A DNA stretch of 64,000 bases from UBA2287 sp037442025 (GCA_037442025.1 JBBIRB010000006.1:1-64000), one strand, 5' to 3'. Positions 27,772-37,286 are shown, counted from the stretch's first letter. The notes: generated by a model not told the origin, from the sequence alone. Made by a program: numbers and translations.

Positions 27772-28547
27772 TGAGCGATGGGTTTACGGCAAAGGTAAAT
27801 TATTTCGTCGTTTGGTAGGCAGTAGCGTGCTACCACATCGGGGTGCAGTTGCTTCAAAAAATCGTCTTCGGTAACCTCGAACCCAGCCAATCGCAATCGG
27901 TGGGCATAGTCGGTTCCATACAAACGAACATGGTCGCGCTGTCCGTAATGTTGCTCCCTAAGTTCGGGGGTATTTACCCAATCCTCTTCTCTTGTTTTTT
28001 CAAGAGAAGGGTTAAGGGGCACCTGAAAAATGCCGAATCCTCCGGGTTTCATAACACGGAATAGTTCGCTCATAGCTTTCTGGTCGTTGGGAACATGCTC
28101 CAGCACATGGTTGCAAAGAATAGCATCGAACTCGTTGTCGGGCAGGGGCATATTCTGCACATCGAGTTTTACCTTAGCCCATGGGGAAATAAGGTCGGCA
28201 GTTACGTAGTCGATGTTTGGCATGCTACCAAAGGGTTTCAGAAAACAATACTCAGGGGCAATATGAAGCAACTTAACGTTTTGAGTAAAAAAAGGGGTTT
28301 TCTCTTTTAAATAAAGCCAAATAAGCCGGTGCCTTTCGAGCGATAGCGAGTGAGGGGCAAGCGCATTGGAACGCGAATGTAATCGACCGTAGGGTAGCAG
28401 TTTCCGATAGGTACGGCCCGTTATGGGATCCTCGAAACGCTTTCCATAAAAAAAAGGCGAAACAATTCGTAGTCCTATCGCAGCAATGCGTTGAAGATGA
28501 TGCCTTGGAATAAATCGGCTTAGCAGCGAAACAAAGAGTTTAACCAT
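27768..28547 (-). CDS. class I SAM-dependent methyltransferase
   Basis: The 259-residue protein has the methyltransferase core: a loose motif I region around LLHIAPEYCFLKPFG, an acidic strand (YVTADLISPWA), LPDNEFDAILCNHVLEHVPND (motif IV) and FRVMKPGGFGIFQVP (motif V-VI). The substrate is not evident. The N-terminal about 70 residues contain a basic region. It lies between rbfA (3 bases upstream) and the LolC/E-like gene (overlap), in one transcription unit. Confidence 0.85.
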   Translation of the reverse strand: MVKLFVSLLSRFIPRHHLQRIAAIGLRIVSPFFYGKRFEDPITGRTYRKLLPYGRLHSRSNALAPHSLSLERHRLIWLYLKEKTPFFTQNVKLLHIAPEYCFLKPFGSMPNIDYVTADLISPWAKVKLDVQNMPLPDNEFDAILCNHVLEHVPNDQKAMSELFRVMKPGGFGIFQVPLNPSLEKTREEDWVNTPELREQHYGQRDHVRLYGTDYAHRLRLAGFEVTEDDFLKQLHPDVVARYCLPNDEIIYLCRKPIAQ

Positions 28548-28550
28548 GGG

Positions 28551-28889
28551 TTACTGCTTCAATAGGCGGTCGATATTCTCAATATAATCGAGCGAGTCGT
28601 CGATATTAAAAATAAGTTCGGGCACAACACGAAACTGCTGCTTAACCCGCTGGGCCAGTTCGTGCCGGATTGTTTTAGCGTTTTGGTTAACAATGGTGAG
28701 GGTTTCATCGGCCTTGTTCGAGGGGAAAACACTCAGAAAAACCTTTGCTACGCCCAGGTCGGGGCTTACGCGAACAATGGTAGCAGTTACCATGCGCCCA
28801 GGAAATAGCGATTGTGCTTGCCGTTGGAAAATTTCGTTCAAATCCTTCTGTATTTGCCGGGCCACCTTGGCCAATCTTGTGCCTTCCAT
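28551..28889 (-). CDS. rbfA: ribosome-binding factor A
   Basis: This small KH-like protein helps late maturation of the 30S subunit and 16S rRNA processing. The 112-residue length fits, and family features are visible: TRLAKVARQIQKDLNEIFQ at the start, SPDLGVAKVFLSVFP in the middle and VPELIFNIDDSLDYIENIDRLL at the end. It is the first gene of a four-gene minus-strand run and is divergent from trpS across 118 bases. Confidence 0.94.
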   Translation of the reverse strand: MEGTRLAKVARQIQKDLNEIFQRQAQSLFPGRMVTATIVRVSPDLGVAKVFLSVFPSNKADETLTIVNQNAKTIRHELAQRVKQQFRVVPELIFNIDDSLDYIENIDRLLKQ

Positions 28890-28976
28890 GTTGGGTAGTA
28901 TTTAATTTGCAAAGATAGTAAAACGAAGCGAATGGGAATGATTCGTGAAGCGTTAACTCATTTTGAAGTTGTTTGT

Positions 28977-28984
28977 TATCTTTG
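28977..28984 (+). promoter_or_regulatory. -7-like element upstream of trpS
   Basis: TATCTTTG fits the Bacteroidota -7 consensus TAnnTTTG and lies 23 bases before the trpS ATG. A TTTG (28962-28965) lies upstream, but closer than the usual 19-21 bp spacing. Confidence 0.42.
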
Positions 28985-29007
28985 CGGAAATTTAAAACAT
29001 TAAATAA

Positions 29008-29997
29008 ATGGATATAGTAGTTAGCGGAATACGTTCGACCGGAAAATTGCATTTGGGCAACTATTTTGGGGCACTTAAAAATTTTGTGAAAATGCAGCAC
29101 GAGAATCGATGCTACTTTTTCATTGCCGATTACCACTCGCTAACTACGCATCCCACGCCCGAAAATCTGCACGGGTCGGTTCGTCAGGTACTGGCCGAGT
29201 ACCTGGCATGTGGTCTCGACCCCGAGGTGGCCACTTTGTATGTTCAGAGCGACATTCCCGAAATCCCCGAGCTTTACCTGTTGCTCAATATGAATGCCTA
29301 TATTGGTGAGTTGGAACGCTGCACATCGTTTAAAGATAAAATCCGCACCCAACCCAACAATGTGAACGCTGGCCTACTTACTTACCCTACCCTTATGGCT
29401 GCCGACATTATTATTCACAAGGCACACAAAGTTCCTGTGGGAAAAGATCAGGAGCAGCACCTCGAAATGACCCGAACCTTTGCCAATCGCTTTAACCGCC
29501 TGTACAATGTAGAGTGCTTTCCCGAACCGGTAGCGTACAATTTTGGGGAACAGTTGTTAAAAATTCCGGGGCTCGACGGCAGTGGAAAAATGGGTAAATC
29601 GGAAGGGAACGCCATTTATCTTTCGGATAGCGCCGAAGAGATTCGCAAAAAAGTTATGAAGGCCGTTACCGACAGTGGCCCTACCCAGCCTAATCAGCCC
29701 AAGCCCGAAGCAATTCAAAACCTTTTTTCCATTATGAAGGTAGTTTCGAAACCCGAAACTTTTATTTTTTATGAGGGAAAGTACAATAATTGCGAAATTC
29801 GCTATGGCGATATGAAGAAGCAATTGGCTGATGATATTGCTGCATTTACTTCACCATTCAGAGAAAGAATTGAGGCCATACTATCCGATTCGGACTACTT
29901 GAGGAAAGTAGCCAAGCAGGGTGCCGACAAAGCTCGTGAAAGTGCAACAAAAACCATTAAAGAGGTTCGAGAAATAATTGGCTTTCGGAAGTTTTAG
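29008..29997 (+). CDS. trpS: tryptophanyl-tRNA synthetase
   Basis: This class I synthetase charges tRNA-Trp. The 329-residue protein has a HIGH-type motif in TGKLHLGNYFGA, the tryptophan pocket region (YVQSDIPEIPEL), and a KMSKS variant KMGKSEGN near residue 195. Length is typical of bacterial TrpRS. It is a single plus-strand gene. It is intact, unlike trpB at the left of the window, consistent with a cell that uses but may not make tryptophan. Confidence 0.95.
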   Translation: MDIVVSGIRSTGKLHLGNYFGALKNFVKMQHENRCYFFIADYHSLTTHPTPENLHGSVRQVLAEYLACGLDPEVATLYVQSDIPEIPELYLLLNMNAYIGELERCTSFKDKIRTQPNNVNAGLLTYPTLMAADIIIHKAHKVPVGKDQEQHLEMTRTFANRFNRLYNVECFPEPVAYNFGEQLLKIPGLDGSGKMGKSEGNAIYLSDSAEEIRKKVMKAVTDSGPTQPNQPKPEAIQNLFSIMKVVSKPETFIFYEGKYNNCEIRYGDMKKQLADDIAAFTSPFRERIEAILSDSDYLRKVAKQGADKARESATKTIKEVREIIGFRKF

Positions 29998-30084
29998 CGG
30001 GTATAGTAGAAGAATACCCTCCTCAAGGGGCATTAGGTCATAGAAGAAATAATTAAATATGCCTCGATTCACATAGCCAGAAAA

Positions 30085-30744
30085 CTATTCTCCCAGTGCT
30101 CTGTTAATGAATGAAATGAGTGGCCGAAGGGCCTTAAAGGTTTCAAGCGTGCTGCCATGCAAACCATTCGAAGTTAGCTCGACGTCCTTCAACTCCCGGA
30201 AGGGGGTAATGTGCTTCATCTTCAGGTAATCGGCAACTGGCGATTCGGCCGAGAAACCCTGGGGAACCCTTTTTAGCGACTCCGAATCGAATGCCGAAAA
30301 CGACCCCTTAAAGGTCTTGCTATTTATAATGGACAGAAATTCATCGGAATAGGTATCCATTTCAATCCTTATTTTTTTCATGTTCTCAGGTGGAGCCATA
30401 TAAATACCACCCGAAATGAAGGAAGCACGGGGTTCTAAGTGAAAGTAGTATCCGGCAAAGGGACTTTTTCGTCCTCCGCGGGCCATATAGGCCCCCATGT
30501 TGGTTTTGTAGGGTTCCTTGTTGGGCGAAAAGCGGATGTCGCGGTTTATTCGGAAGGTGCATTCCTTGGCCTCGAGCGACCCGATGGTTGGATCGAATGC
30601 TCGTATGCCGGCAATAGTACTATTAATAAACTCAAAAAAGTTACAACGGGCTGCCTCGTATGCCATACGGTTCGAAGTAAACCAATCGCGGTTGTTATTC
30701 AACTTAAGTTGCTCGAGGAAACGAAGGGTATTTGGCTGCATCAT
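30085..30744 (-). CDS. DUF2461 family protein
   Basis: The 219-residue protein matches the DUF2461 family (TIGR02453 group): LRFLEQLKLNNNRDWFTSNR at the start, then FRINRDIRFSPNKEPYKTNMGAY, and FYFHLEPRASFISGG-like core. The function is unknown. I chose the ATG at 30744 because an earlier in-frame ATG (30783) lies within the terminator stem of glmS. It is the gene after glmS, but separated from it by that terminator. Confidence 0.85.
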   Translation of the reverse strand: MMQPNTLRFLEQLKLNNNRDWFTSNRMAYEAARCNFFEFINSTIAGIRAFDPTIGSLEAKECTFRINRDIRFSPNKEPYKTNMGAYMARGGRKSPFAGYYFHLEPRASFISGGIYMAPPENMKKIRIEMDTYSDEFLSIINSKTFKGSFSAFDSESLKRVPQGFSAESPVADYLKMKHITPFRELKDVELTSNGLHGSTLETFKALRPLISFINRALGE

Positions 30745-30755
30745 AATGCTAAAAT

Positions 30756-30780
30756 AAAAAGGGACGCTAATTTGCATCCC
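30756..30780 (-). terminator. terminator of glmS
   Basis: GGGATGC (complement of 30774-30780) pairs with GCGTCCC (complement of 30761-30767), with one G-T pair and a 6-base loop, and is followed on the minus strand by TTTTT. It lies 6 bases past the glmS stop, so the DUF2461 gene would have its own promoter or depend on read-through. Confidence 0.8.
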
Positions 30781-30786
30781 CAATAA

Positions 30787-32622
30787 CTATTCAACAGTAA
30801 CTGATTTGGCTAAGTTACGAGGTTGGTCAACATTGCAGTCGCGCATTAAGGCAATGTGGTATGCCAGAAGCTGAAGGGGTACCACTGCGAGAAGCGATTC
30901 GGCAATCTCTCCCGCTTTGGGAATTTCAATAACATGGTCGGCCATGCCCCTAATAACTGTATCACCTTCAGTTACAATAGCAATTACAACACCCTTACGT
31001 GCCTTAACTTCTTGCACGTTGCTCACAACTTTTTCGTAGCTGCTATCCTTGGCGGCAATTACTACTACCGGCATCTTATCGTCGATAAGGGCAATCGGAC
31101 CGTGTTTCATTTCGGCTGCAGGATAGCCTTCGGCGTGTATGTAAGAGATCTCTTTAAGCTTAAGAGCACCCTCTAGCGCAACGGGGAAAAAGTAGCCACG
31201 CCCCAAGTAAAGAAAATTGCTAGCATCCTTGAATACGTCGGCAATTCGCTTAACATGGTCGTTGGTTACGAGAATTTTTTCAATTTTTTGGGGAACCTGA
31301 AGAAGTTCGCCTATGAGCTCGTTGAAACGATTTGTGCTAATAATTTCGCGTTTCCGACCAATAAGCATGGCCATCATGGTTAGTACTGTTACCTGTGCTG
31401 TGAAGGCTTTTGTTGATGCAACACCTATTTCGGGACCAGCATGTGTGTAAACGCCAGCGTGCGTCTCGCGGGGAATGCTCGAACCCACCACATTGCAAAT
31501 ACCCAGCACAAGAGCACCTGCCTCTTTGGCCAAACGAATAGCCGCAAGCGTATCGGCCGTTTCACCGCTTTGGCTTATGGCAATTACCACATCGTCCTTA
31601 TAAATAATAGGGTTTCGGTACCTAAATTCCGATGCGTACTCTACCTCAACGGGAATTCGGGCAAACTCCTCTATTAGGTACTCGCCAACCAACGCCGCAT
31701 GCCACGATGTTCCGCAGCCAATTAGTATAATACGCTTAGCGTTAACAATTTGAGGTAAAACGTGGTATAGCCCACCCAGGTGAACCTCTGACTTGTCGGA
31801 CGAAATTCGGCCCCGAAAAGTATCGGTAATGCTTCGGGGCTGCTCAAAAATTTCTTTCAGCATGAAATGGTCGTAACCATTCTTTTCAATCTCTTCAATG
31901 TCTAAATCGAGAACCTGCACGTTAGGTGTGAGAGCCTCGTTGGTAATGGTTTTGAGGGTAAGTTCTCCCTTACGTATAATAGCTACGTCGTTGTCGTTCA
32001 GAAACACCACGCTATTGGTGTACTCAATAATAGGGGTAGCATCAGAAGCAACGAAATACTCGTTTTCGCCAACACCAATAACCAGTGGGCTACCCTTTCG
32101 TGCGGCAATCAAGGTGTTGGGCTCGTCGCGACAAACCACAACAATACCATAGGCACCAACCACTTTAATGAGGGCAAGCCTAACGGCAATCTCGGCTGAA
32201 ACGTTACCCTTAAGGTAAATGTATTCAATGAGGTTAACAAGCACCTCGGTGTCGGTTTCGGAAGCAAAGGCATAACCTCGCTTTTCGAGTCGGCACTTTA
32301 ATGTATTGTAGTTTTCAATAATGCCATTGTGTATAAGAATAAACTTACCGTTCATAGAGATGTGGGGATGCGCATTGGCGTCGTTGGGTTCGCCATGGGT
32401 AGCCCAACGTGTATGGCCAATACCAATTCTACCACCTAAATTCTTATTGGCAATGAACGATTCAAGTTCGGCAACTTTTCCTTTCCGCTTGTATATAACC
32501 GGTTCCTTGTCAACAATACAAACACCTGCCGAGTCGTAGCCCCTGTATTCGAGCCGCTTCAAACCATTAATAACTACCGGATAGGCTTCTCTATGACCAA
32601 TATAACCAACAATTCCACACAT
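30787..32622 (-). CDS. glmS: glutamine-fructose-6-phosphate aminotransferase (isomerizing)
   Basis: The enzyme makes glucosamine-6-phosphate from fructose-6-phosphate and glutamine, the entry to peptidoglycan and LPS amino sugars. The 611-residue protein starts MCGIVGYIG, with Cys2 as the glutaminase nucleophile; HTRWATHGEPN follows. The C-terminal half has two SIS isomerase domains (GCGTSWHAALVGE and LYLGRGYFFPVALEGALKLKE) and ends with the normal LAKSVTVE. No glmS ribozyme is expected or seen. It lies 5 bases downstream of the DUF4270 gene. Confidence 0.97.
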   Translation of the reverse strand: MCGIVGYIGHREAYPVVINGLKRLEYRGYDSAGVCIVDKEPVIYKRKGKVAELESFIANKNLGGRIGIGHTRWATHGEPNDANAHPHISMNGKFILIHNGIIENYNTLKCRLEKRGYAFASETDTEVLVNLIEYIYLKGNVSAEIAVRLALIKVVGAYGIVVVCRDEPNTLIAARKGSPLVIGVGENEYFVASDATPIIEYTNSVVFLNDNDVAIIRKGELTLKTITNEALTPNVQVLDLDIEEIEKNGYDHFMLKEIFEQPRSITDTFRGRISSDKSEVHLGGLYHVLPQIVNAKRIILIGCGTSWHAALVGEYLIEEFARIPVEVEYASEFRYRNPIIYKDDVVIAISQSGETADTLAAIRLAKEAGALVLGICNVVGSSIPRETHAGVYTHAGPEIGVASTKAFTAQVTVLTMMAMLIGRKREIISTNRFNELIGELLQVPQKIEKILVTNDHVKRIADVFKDASNFLYLGRGYFFPVALEGALKLKEISYIHAEGYPAAEMKHGPIALIDDKMPVVVIAAKDSSYEKVVSNVQEVKARKGVVIAIVTEGDTVIRGMADHVIEIPKAGEIAESLLAVVPLQLLAYHIALMRDCNVDQPRNLAKSVTVE

Positions 32623-32627
32623 ATCTG

Positions 32628-33899
32628 CTACAATTTGGTGTAGGTTACTATGAGTTTAATTCGATTATTGTTAATGTATGAACTTAGAATGGTTTGGCTT
32701 GCACGAGAAAACCGGGTTCGAGGTTCGAGGTAGATATTCAAATCGGCGTTGGGCAGTAGCAGCAAATCCTGAACATGGTTGGTTATGTTGAAACTGTAGT
32801 ACCCTTTACTTTTACTGTAAGTTCCCCCAAAATTATTACCCGACATATCAATAATGGGAACGAGACTGTTCGAAACTTTTTTGAATATGCTTATGGGCAC
32901 TTGTGAGGAATCTTGCTGAAAGAAAGGAGCATTTGTTAAGGGGATGCGAAGTTCTGCTCGGTTAATTATTACAGGCATTGAGTCGGCCCAAGTAGCAATG
33001 TCGGTTAATTTTAATAGCCCCTTAGTGCCTGCTAAGCCCTGAAGGTAGAAAACCGAATCCTGCGTTATGGTGTCGTTCAATCCACCAATGGCTTCTCCAG
33101 GAATGGCAGTCGTTTTATCGTGCTCAATGCGGATATTGCGGTGTGAGTATGATGTAAATTGGTAGTCGAACTTTACCTGAAAGGTTGTATCGGGTTCATT
33201 TTTGGTATAGTAAAGACTAAGGTTGTTAAGAGATGACATATATGTGAAGTAGTACATTGCCTTGCCCTGCACATTGAGGTGCTCAGCCGAAACGTAAAGA
33301 CCATAAACGTATTTTACAAAACTCGTATCTGTTGCCATGGTTACCGAGTCAGCGGTAATTAGTTTTTGGGCCCATTCGTTGCTTATGGGAACCTTTACAT
33401 ACGATTCACCCTGATACGATGCTGTTCCAATGGGTGTGGGATTAATCATGTCGCCAACAGGTGAAAAGGCATTGTATAAGGAGTCTTTGTTAAAAGGAGT
33501 GGCAAGTTCGTAAACATTAATGGTAACAGGTACCGACTTGTCGCCATAAAACGCTTTAAGGTTCAAAAAAAGAAAAATTGAATCAACTTCAGGACTTGTT
33601 CCAAAGTTATGTTTTAGAAACGAAGGGCGAATTTGACTCATGAACGACACTCGGGTTTTTCCAAAAACGTTGTTATTTATAGCCCCCAAAACAATATCCT
33701 CAAACCCCATTATATAAGCGGTATCGTACTCAATGGTATGTGCCGACAAAATAAACGAGGTGTCGGATTTTACATACAGCCTCTCGTGGTCGGGAATAAA
33801 ATCGGTATTCAAGTAGTCAGAAGGGGAATAGCAACTGGTCATTGAAACGAAAGCAAAGGCAGAGACGGAAAAAATTTTTAAGAATCGAAGGCTCATCAT
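32628..33899 (-). CDS. DUF4270 family lipoprotein
   Basis: The 423-residue protein resembles the DUF4270 family found in Bacteroidota next to glycogen-synthase-like and panC genes. It has a signal peptide with a lipobox-like end (SMTSC, Cys about 26). The rest is a beta-rich extracytoplasmic domain with repeated Tyr/Thr strands. The ATG at 33899 was preferred to 33977, because the longer reading adds a basic stretch before the signal and overlaps the upstream gene. It sits between the GT5-like gene (13 bases) and glmS (5 bases). Function unknown. Confidence 0.8.
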   Translation of the reverse strand: MMSLRFLKIFSVSAFAFVSMTSCYSPSDYLNTDFIPDHERLYVKSDTSFILSAHTIEYDTAYIMGFEDIVLGAINNNVFGKTRVSFMSQIRPSFLKHNFGTSPEVDSIFLFLNLKAFYGDKSVPVTINVYELATPFNKDSLYNAFSPVGDMINPTPIGTASYQGESYVKVPISNEWAQKLITADSVTMATDTSFVKYVYGLYVSAEHLNVQGKAMYYFTYMSSLNNLSLYYTKNEPDTTFQVKFDYQFTSYSHRNIRIEHDKTTAIPGEAIGGLNDTITQDSVFYLQGLAGTKGLLKLTDIATWADSMPVIINRAELRIPLTNAPFFQQDSSQVPISIFKKVSNSLVPIIDMSGNNFGGTYSKSKGYYSFNITNHVQDLLLLPNADLNIYLEPRTRFSRASQTILSSYINNNRIKLIVTYTKL

Positions 33900-33912
33900 T
33901 CCAAGGCGAGAA

Positions 33913-34746
33913 TTATTTCTTTTTAGCATTTTCGGAAGTGTTTGTAAACTGGTCGTAAAAATGATTAATAGCATCAATGTAATTTTCTTTATTCTGGTAT
34001 GATAAAACGGGCCTGTTTGTGGTTTTAATATATTCCAGCACAGAATTATTTATGGATTCATCGCCCAGCACAATCCCGTCGGAGTAATTAATGGCCAATT
34101 GGCTAAGTCCTATAAAATCGGGAGATTTAAATACCTCAACATCCTTTTTTGTTACACCCTCAATTTCAACTAGTTTTGACTTGATGTTGGGGTTAAAAGT
34201 GTTATTGAATTCTTCGTTGTATAAAGAATAAACAACCCTTGACTTGGCAAAGACCGGATCCTCCCGGTAAGCTCGTTTTACTAGTAAAGGTATAAAGCTC
34301 GGAAACCAGCCGTGGCAATGTACAATATCGGGCGACCAGCGCAACTTTTTAACAGTTTCAAGGACACCACGGGCAAAAAATAGAGCCCGCTCGTCGTTAT
34401 CGTCAAAGTAGTTTCCGGCGGCATCCTTCACCTCAAATTTCCTATGAAAATAGTCCTCGTTATCGATAAAGTATACCTGCATTCGGGCGCTCTGAATGGA
34501 AGCAACCTTAATAATGAGCGGATGGTCCGTATCGTTAATAACCAGATTCATACCCGAGAGCCGAATAACTTCGTGAAGCTGATTGCGCCTTTCGTTTATT
34601 GTACCCCAGCGAGGCATGAAGGTTCTAATTTCCCTTCCTCGTTCTTGGATACCTTGGGGCAAATAGCGACTAATAACAGCTAATTCGCTTTCGGGCAAAT
34701 AGGGGGTTATTTCCTGCGAAACGAACAGTACCCTTACGCTTTTCAT
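33913..34746 (-). CDS. glycogen/starch synthase-like protein, GT5 catalytic N-domain only
   Basis: The 277-residue protein matches the N-terminal Rossmann domain of GT5 glycogen synthases: VLFVSQEITPYLP at the start, FIDNEDYFHR, and IVHCHGWFPSFIPL. It stops where the C-terminal domain would begin; full enzymes have about 470-500 residues. The ADP-glucose-binding KxGG loop near the N-terminus is replaced by PESELAVIS. So it is unlikely to be a working synthase. Proteins of this short form sit beside panC in many Bacteroidota, so it is a conserved variant, not a broken gene. It is divergent from panC. Confidence 0.78.
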   Translation of the reverse strand: MKSVRVLFVSQEITPYLPESELAVISRYLPQGIQERGREIRTFMPRWGTINERRNQLHEVIRLSGMNLVINDTDHPLIIKVASIQSARMQVYFIDNEDYFHRKFEVKDAAGNYFDDNDERALFFARGVLETVKKLRWSPDIVHCHGWFPSFIPLLVKRAYREDPVFAKSRVVYSLYNEEFNNTFNPNIKSKLVEIEGVTKKDVEVFKSPDFIGLSQLAINYSDGIVLGDESINNSVLEYIKTTNRPVLSYQNKENYIDAINHFYDQFTNTSENAKKK

Positions 34747-35051
34747 TCAAACTGGGTTTTACTTATTTACTAGCCTTTTGTACAACAACGTGAGCCAAAT
34801 GCTACCTTAAACGTTAATGCACTAAAAAGAGTTTTAAGGATAAAATAATCGAGAGATTGTTTACATGAAGCAACTACAAATAAAACCACAAAAGTATAAA
34901 AAAATTAACAACAAATACATGTGCCGTCCCTGCGTTTTTTTTACCATAAAGCCAGATGTACTCAATAAAAATGCGAATAGAAATAGAATTCGGAAAAAAA
35001 GTACGAACTTTGCACCCTGTTTTTATATACGCGACAACTAAACTGTAGCAC
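34747..35051. other. divergent intergenic region, GT5-like / panC
   Basis: These 305 bases hold no gene. The sequence is AT-rich and must carry promoters for both directions. On the plus strand GAACTTTG (35005-35012), about 40 bases before panC, is a partial match to the -7 consensus. No palindrome or riboswitch could be recognised. Confidence 0.45.
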
Positions 35052-35891
35052 ATGATTATTTTTGAAAGCGCCGAGGGCTTAACTAAATACATTGCCCTTT
35101 TAAAAGGGAAAAACCACTCTGTTGGCTTTGTACCTACTATGGGTGCTTTGCACGAGGGCCATGTGAAACTTATTGAACGCGCAGTAGCAGAGAACACAAC
35201 TGTAGTTGCAAGCGTGTTTGTTAACCCCACACAATTCAACGACAAAGCTGACCTTGAGCGCTATCCGCGCACACCCGAACTCGATTACGAAAAGTGCGAA
35301 CTGGCCGGTGCAACCATCGTTTTTGCCCCAACGGTTGAGGAAATTTACCCTGAGCCCGCTACTAGGGTGTTCGACTTTGGAACCCTCGATAAGGTAATGG
35401 AAGGGGAGTTTCGGCCAGGCCATTTCAACGGAGTAGCCCAGGTAGTAAGCCGCTTGTTCGACATTGTGCAGCCAACCCGGGCCTATTTCGGAAAAAAAGA
35501 CTTTCAGCAGCTGGCTATTATTCAACGAATGGTTGCCATGCTAAATTACCCCATTGAAATTGTTGCCTGCGAAACCATTCGCGAGAGCGATGGACTTGCA
35601 AGGAGTTCGCGAAACCTCCTGCTTACCCCTTCCCACAGGGAGAGCGCCCCATTAATTTACAGAACCCTACAGCAGTGCCGTAACTTTAAAAACGTAAAAA
35701 ACGTAAAAGAAACGATTGAATGGGTTGAATGCCAAATTAATGCAGACCCAAAATTGCGGGTTGAGTACTTTCAAATTGTAAATGCAGAAACCCTAGAGTC
35801 TGTAACCAACTGGACCGAAGCCAGCGCGATGGTTGGTTGCATTGCCGTTTGGGCAGGAAAAATTAGGCTTATTGATAATATTGAATTTTAA
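35052..35891 (+). CDS. panC: pantothenate synthetase
   Basis: The enzyme joins pantoate and beta-alanine with ATP to give pantothenate, the precursor of CoA. The 279-residue protein has the family motifs VPTMGALHEGHVKLIE (HIGH-like, about 28-43), VFVNPTQFN, FGKKDFQQLAIIQRM and the KMSKS-like RSSRNLLL. panD follows 12 bases later, so beta-alanine supply and use are encoded together. panB is not in the window. Confidence 0.97.
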   Translation: MIIFESAEGLTKYIALLKGKNHSVGFVPTMGALHEGHVKLIERAVAENTTVVASVFVNPTQFNDKADLERYPRTPELDYEKCELAGATIVFAPTVEEIYPEPATRVFDFGTLDKVMEGEFRPGHFNGVAQVVSRLFDIVQPTRAYFGKKDFQQLAIIQRMVAMLNYPIEIVACETIRESDGLARSSRNLLLTPSHRESAPLIYRTLQQCRNFKNVKNVKETIEWVECQINADPKLRVEYFQIVNAETLESVTNWTEASAMVGCIAVWAGKIRLIDNIEF

Positions 35892-35903
35892 ACGTGCCGA
35901 AAA

Positions 35904-36254
35904 ATGTTTATTGAAGTTGTAAAATCGAAGATTCATCAGGTGAAGGTTACTGAGGCCAATCTATACTACATTGGCAGCATCACCATCGACGAGGATCTCA
36001 TGGATGCTGCAAATGTTATTGAAAACGAAAGAGTACATATAGTGAATATTAATAATGGCGAACGCCTCGACACCTATGTTATTAAAGGAGAGCGTGGAAG
36101 CGGTCAAGTTTGCCTAAACGGGCCCGCAGCCCGTAAATGCACCGTAGGCGATATTATTATTATAATGTCATATGCCTCCATGGAATTTGAGGAAGCCAAA
36201 AAATTTAAGCCAGCAGTAATTTTTCCCGATTCCGAAACCAATCGGCTGGTTTAA
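35904..36254 (+). CDS. panD: aspartate 1-decarboxylase
   Basis: The enzyme decarboxylates aspartate to beta-alanine for pantothenate. It is made as a proenzyme cut between Gly24 and Ser25 (YYIGSITID), leaving a pyruvoyl group on the Ser. Tyr, Thr and Arg active-site regions (RLDTYVIKGERGSG, LNGPAARK) are present. The 116-residue length is normal. It lies between panC and the flippase-like gene in the same run. Confidence 0.97.
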   Translation: MFIEVVKSKIHQVKVTEANLYYIGSITIDEDLMDAANVIENERVHIVNINNGERLDTYVIKGERGSGQVCLNGPAARKCTVGDIIIIMSYASMEFEEAKKFKPAVIFPDSETNRLV

Positions 36255-36269
36255 TAAAAATTCCATTAC

Positions 36270-37286
36270 GTGAAAGCATCCGTAAGGTCCAAACTGAACC
36301 TCGTTATATTCATTGCCCTGGCAATAGTTCTGTTGTTCTTTGCATTCCGCGAAGTCGATTACGAAGTGATGCTCAAAGGCTTTCGTAATGCAAAGTACGA
36401 ATGGGTTGCCCTTGCAATGCTTGCAGGGTTTATTGCCCATATATTTCGTGCGCTTCGCTGGCAAATTATGATTGAACCGCTAGGCAAAGTACCTTCCTTT
36501 AAAAACACGCTTAGTGCCATAATGGTGGGCTATTTGGCCAATCTGGCATTTCCACGTATGGGGGAAATTACGCGGTGCGTATCTCTTCGCAAAACCGATG
36601 GTTTGCCATTCGAGTCGTTAGTAGGAACTGTTATTGTTGAAAGAGCACTCGATGTTTTTATTATGCTTATTTTGCTCGCAACCGTTTTCTTTGTTCAAAT
36701 CAACTTCTTTGGAGAGTTTCTTTTTAACGATGTAATTTTGCCTTTGGTGAGAAAGTTTCAGGGGGCCCTGTCCATTTCCCCTATTATTCCTGTTGCACTT
36801 TTGCTGTTTTTTGCAGTTGCTATCGTTTTATTGCGCAGAAACGTTTTTGGTAAGAAGATTCGGCATCGAATCAGCGCTCTTTTTTGGGGCGTGGTCGATG
36901 GGCTCAAATCGCTCCTGAAAACCAAACGTAAAGCCGCATTTGCGGGCTACACCATAGCAATTTGGGGTTGTTATTGGCTAATGACCTGGCTGGTATTCTT
37001 TGCAATCGATGCTACTGCACACCTTTCTCCGGTCGACGGGCTGTTTCTTCTGGTAGTTGGCTCCCTGGGAATGGCTGCTCCGGTTCAGGGAGGATTTGGA
37101 GCGTTCCATATAATTGTATACATGGCTTTGGGTATTTACGGAATTAGTAAAGAGGATGGTCTCATATATGCCACCATTTCGCACGAATCGCAAACGCTGC
37201 TAGTGCTTGTTTTAGGGGCATTCTTTATGTCGCTGCTTTTTTTTCAGCAAAAGAAAGCTAACTTGCAGGCTGAAAATACCAAGTAG
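36270..37286 (+). CDS. lysylphosphatidylglycerol synthase TM region / UPF0104-like membrane protein
   Basis: The 338-residue protein has about 8 transmembrane helices and the UPF0104/LPG synthase TM layout: an arginine-rich loop (FIAHIFRALRWQIMIEPLG), LANLAFPRMGEITRC and VGSLGMAAPVQGGFGAFH. It lacks the soluble aminoacyl transferase domain of MprF, so a flippase or lipid-related role is more likely. It starts with GTG, 15 bases after panD. The start is supported by the near spacing and the basic MKASVRSK N-terminus. Confidence 0.8.
   Translation: MKASVRSKLNLVIFIALAIVLLFFAFREVDYEVMLKGFRNAKYEWVALAMLAGFIAHIFRALRWQIMIEPLGKVPSFKNTLSAIMVGYLANLAFPRMGEITRCVSLRKTDGLPFESLVGTVIVERALDVFIMLILLATVFFVQINFFGEFLFNDVILPLVRKFQGALSISPIIPVALLLFFAVAIVLLRRNVFGKKIRHRISALFWGVVDGLKSLLKTKRKAAFAGYTIAIWGCYWLMTWLVFFAIDATAHLSPVDGLFLLVVGSLGMAAPVQGGFGAFHIIVYMALGIYGISKEDGLIYATISHESQTLLVLVLGAFFMSLLFFQQKKANLQAENTK

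Noticed and set aside
29999..30019. hairpin after trpS as terminator
   Set aside because: The stem is 6 bp with a 9-base loop and no T run follows; too weak to list.
30745..30783. longer start for the DUF2461 protein at 30783
   Set aside because: The extra codons lie in the glmS terminator hairpin and add residues without family likeness.
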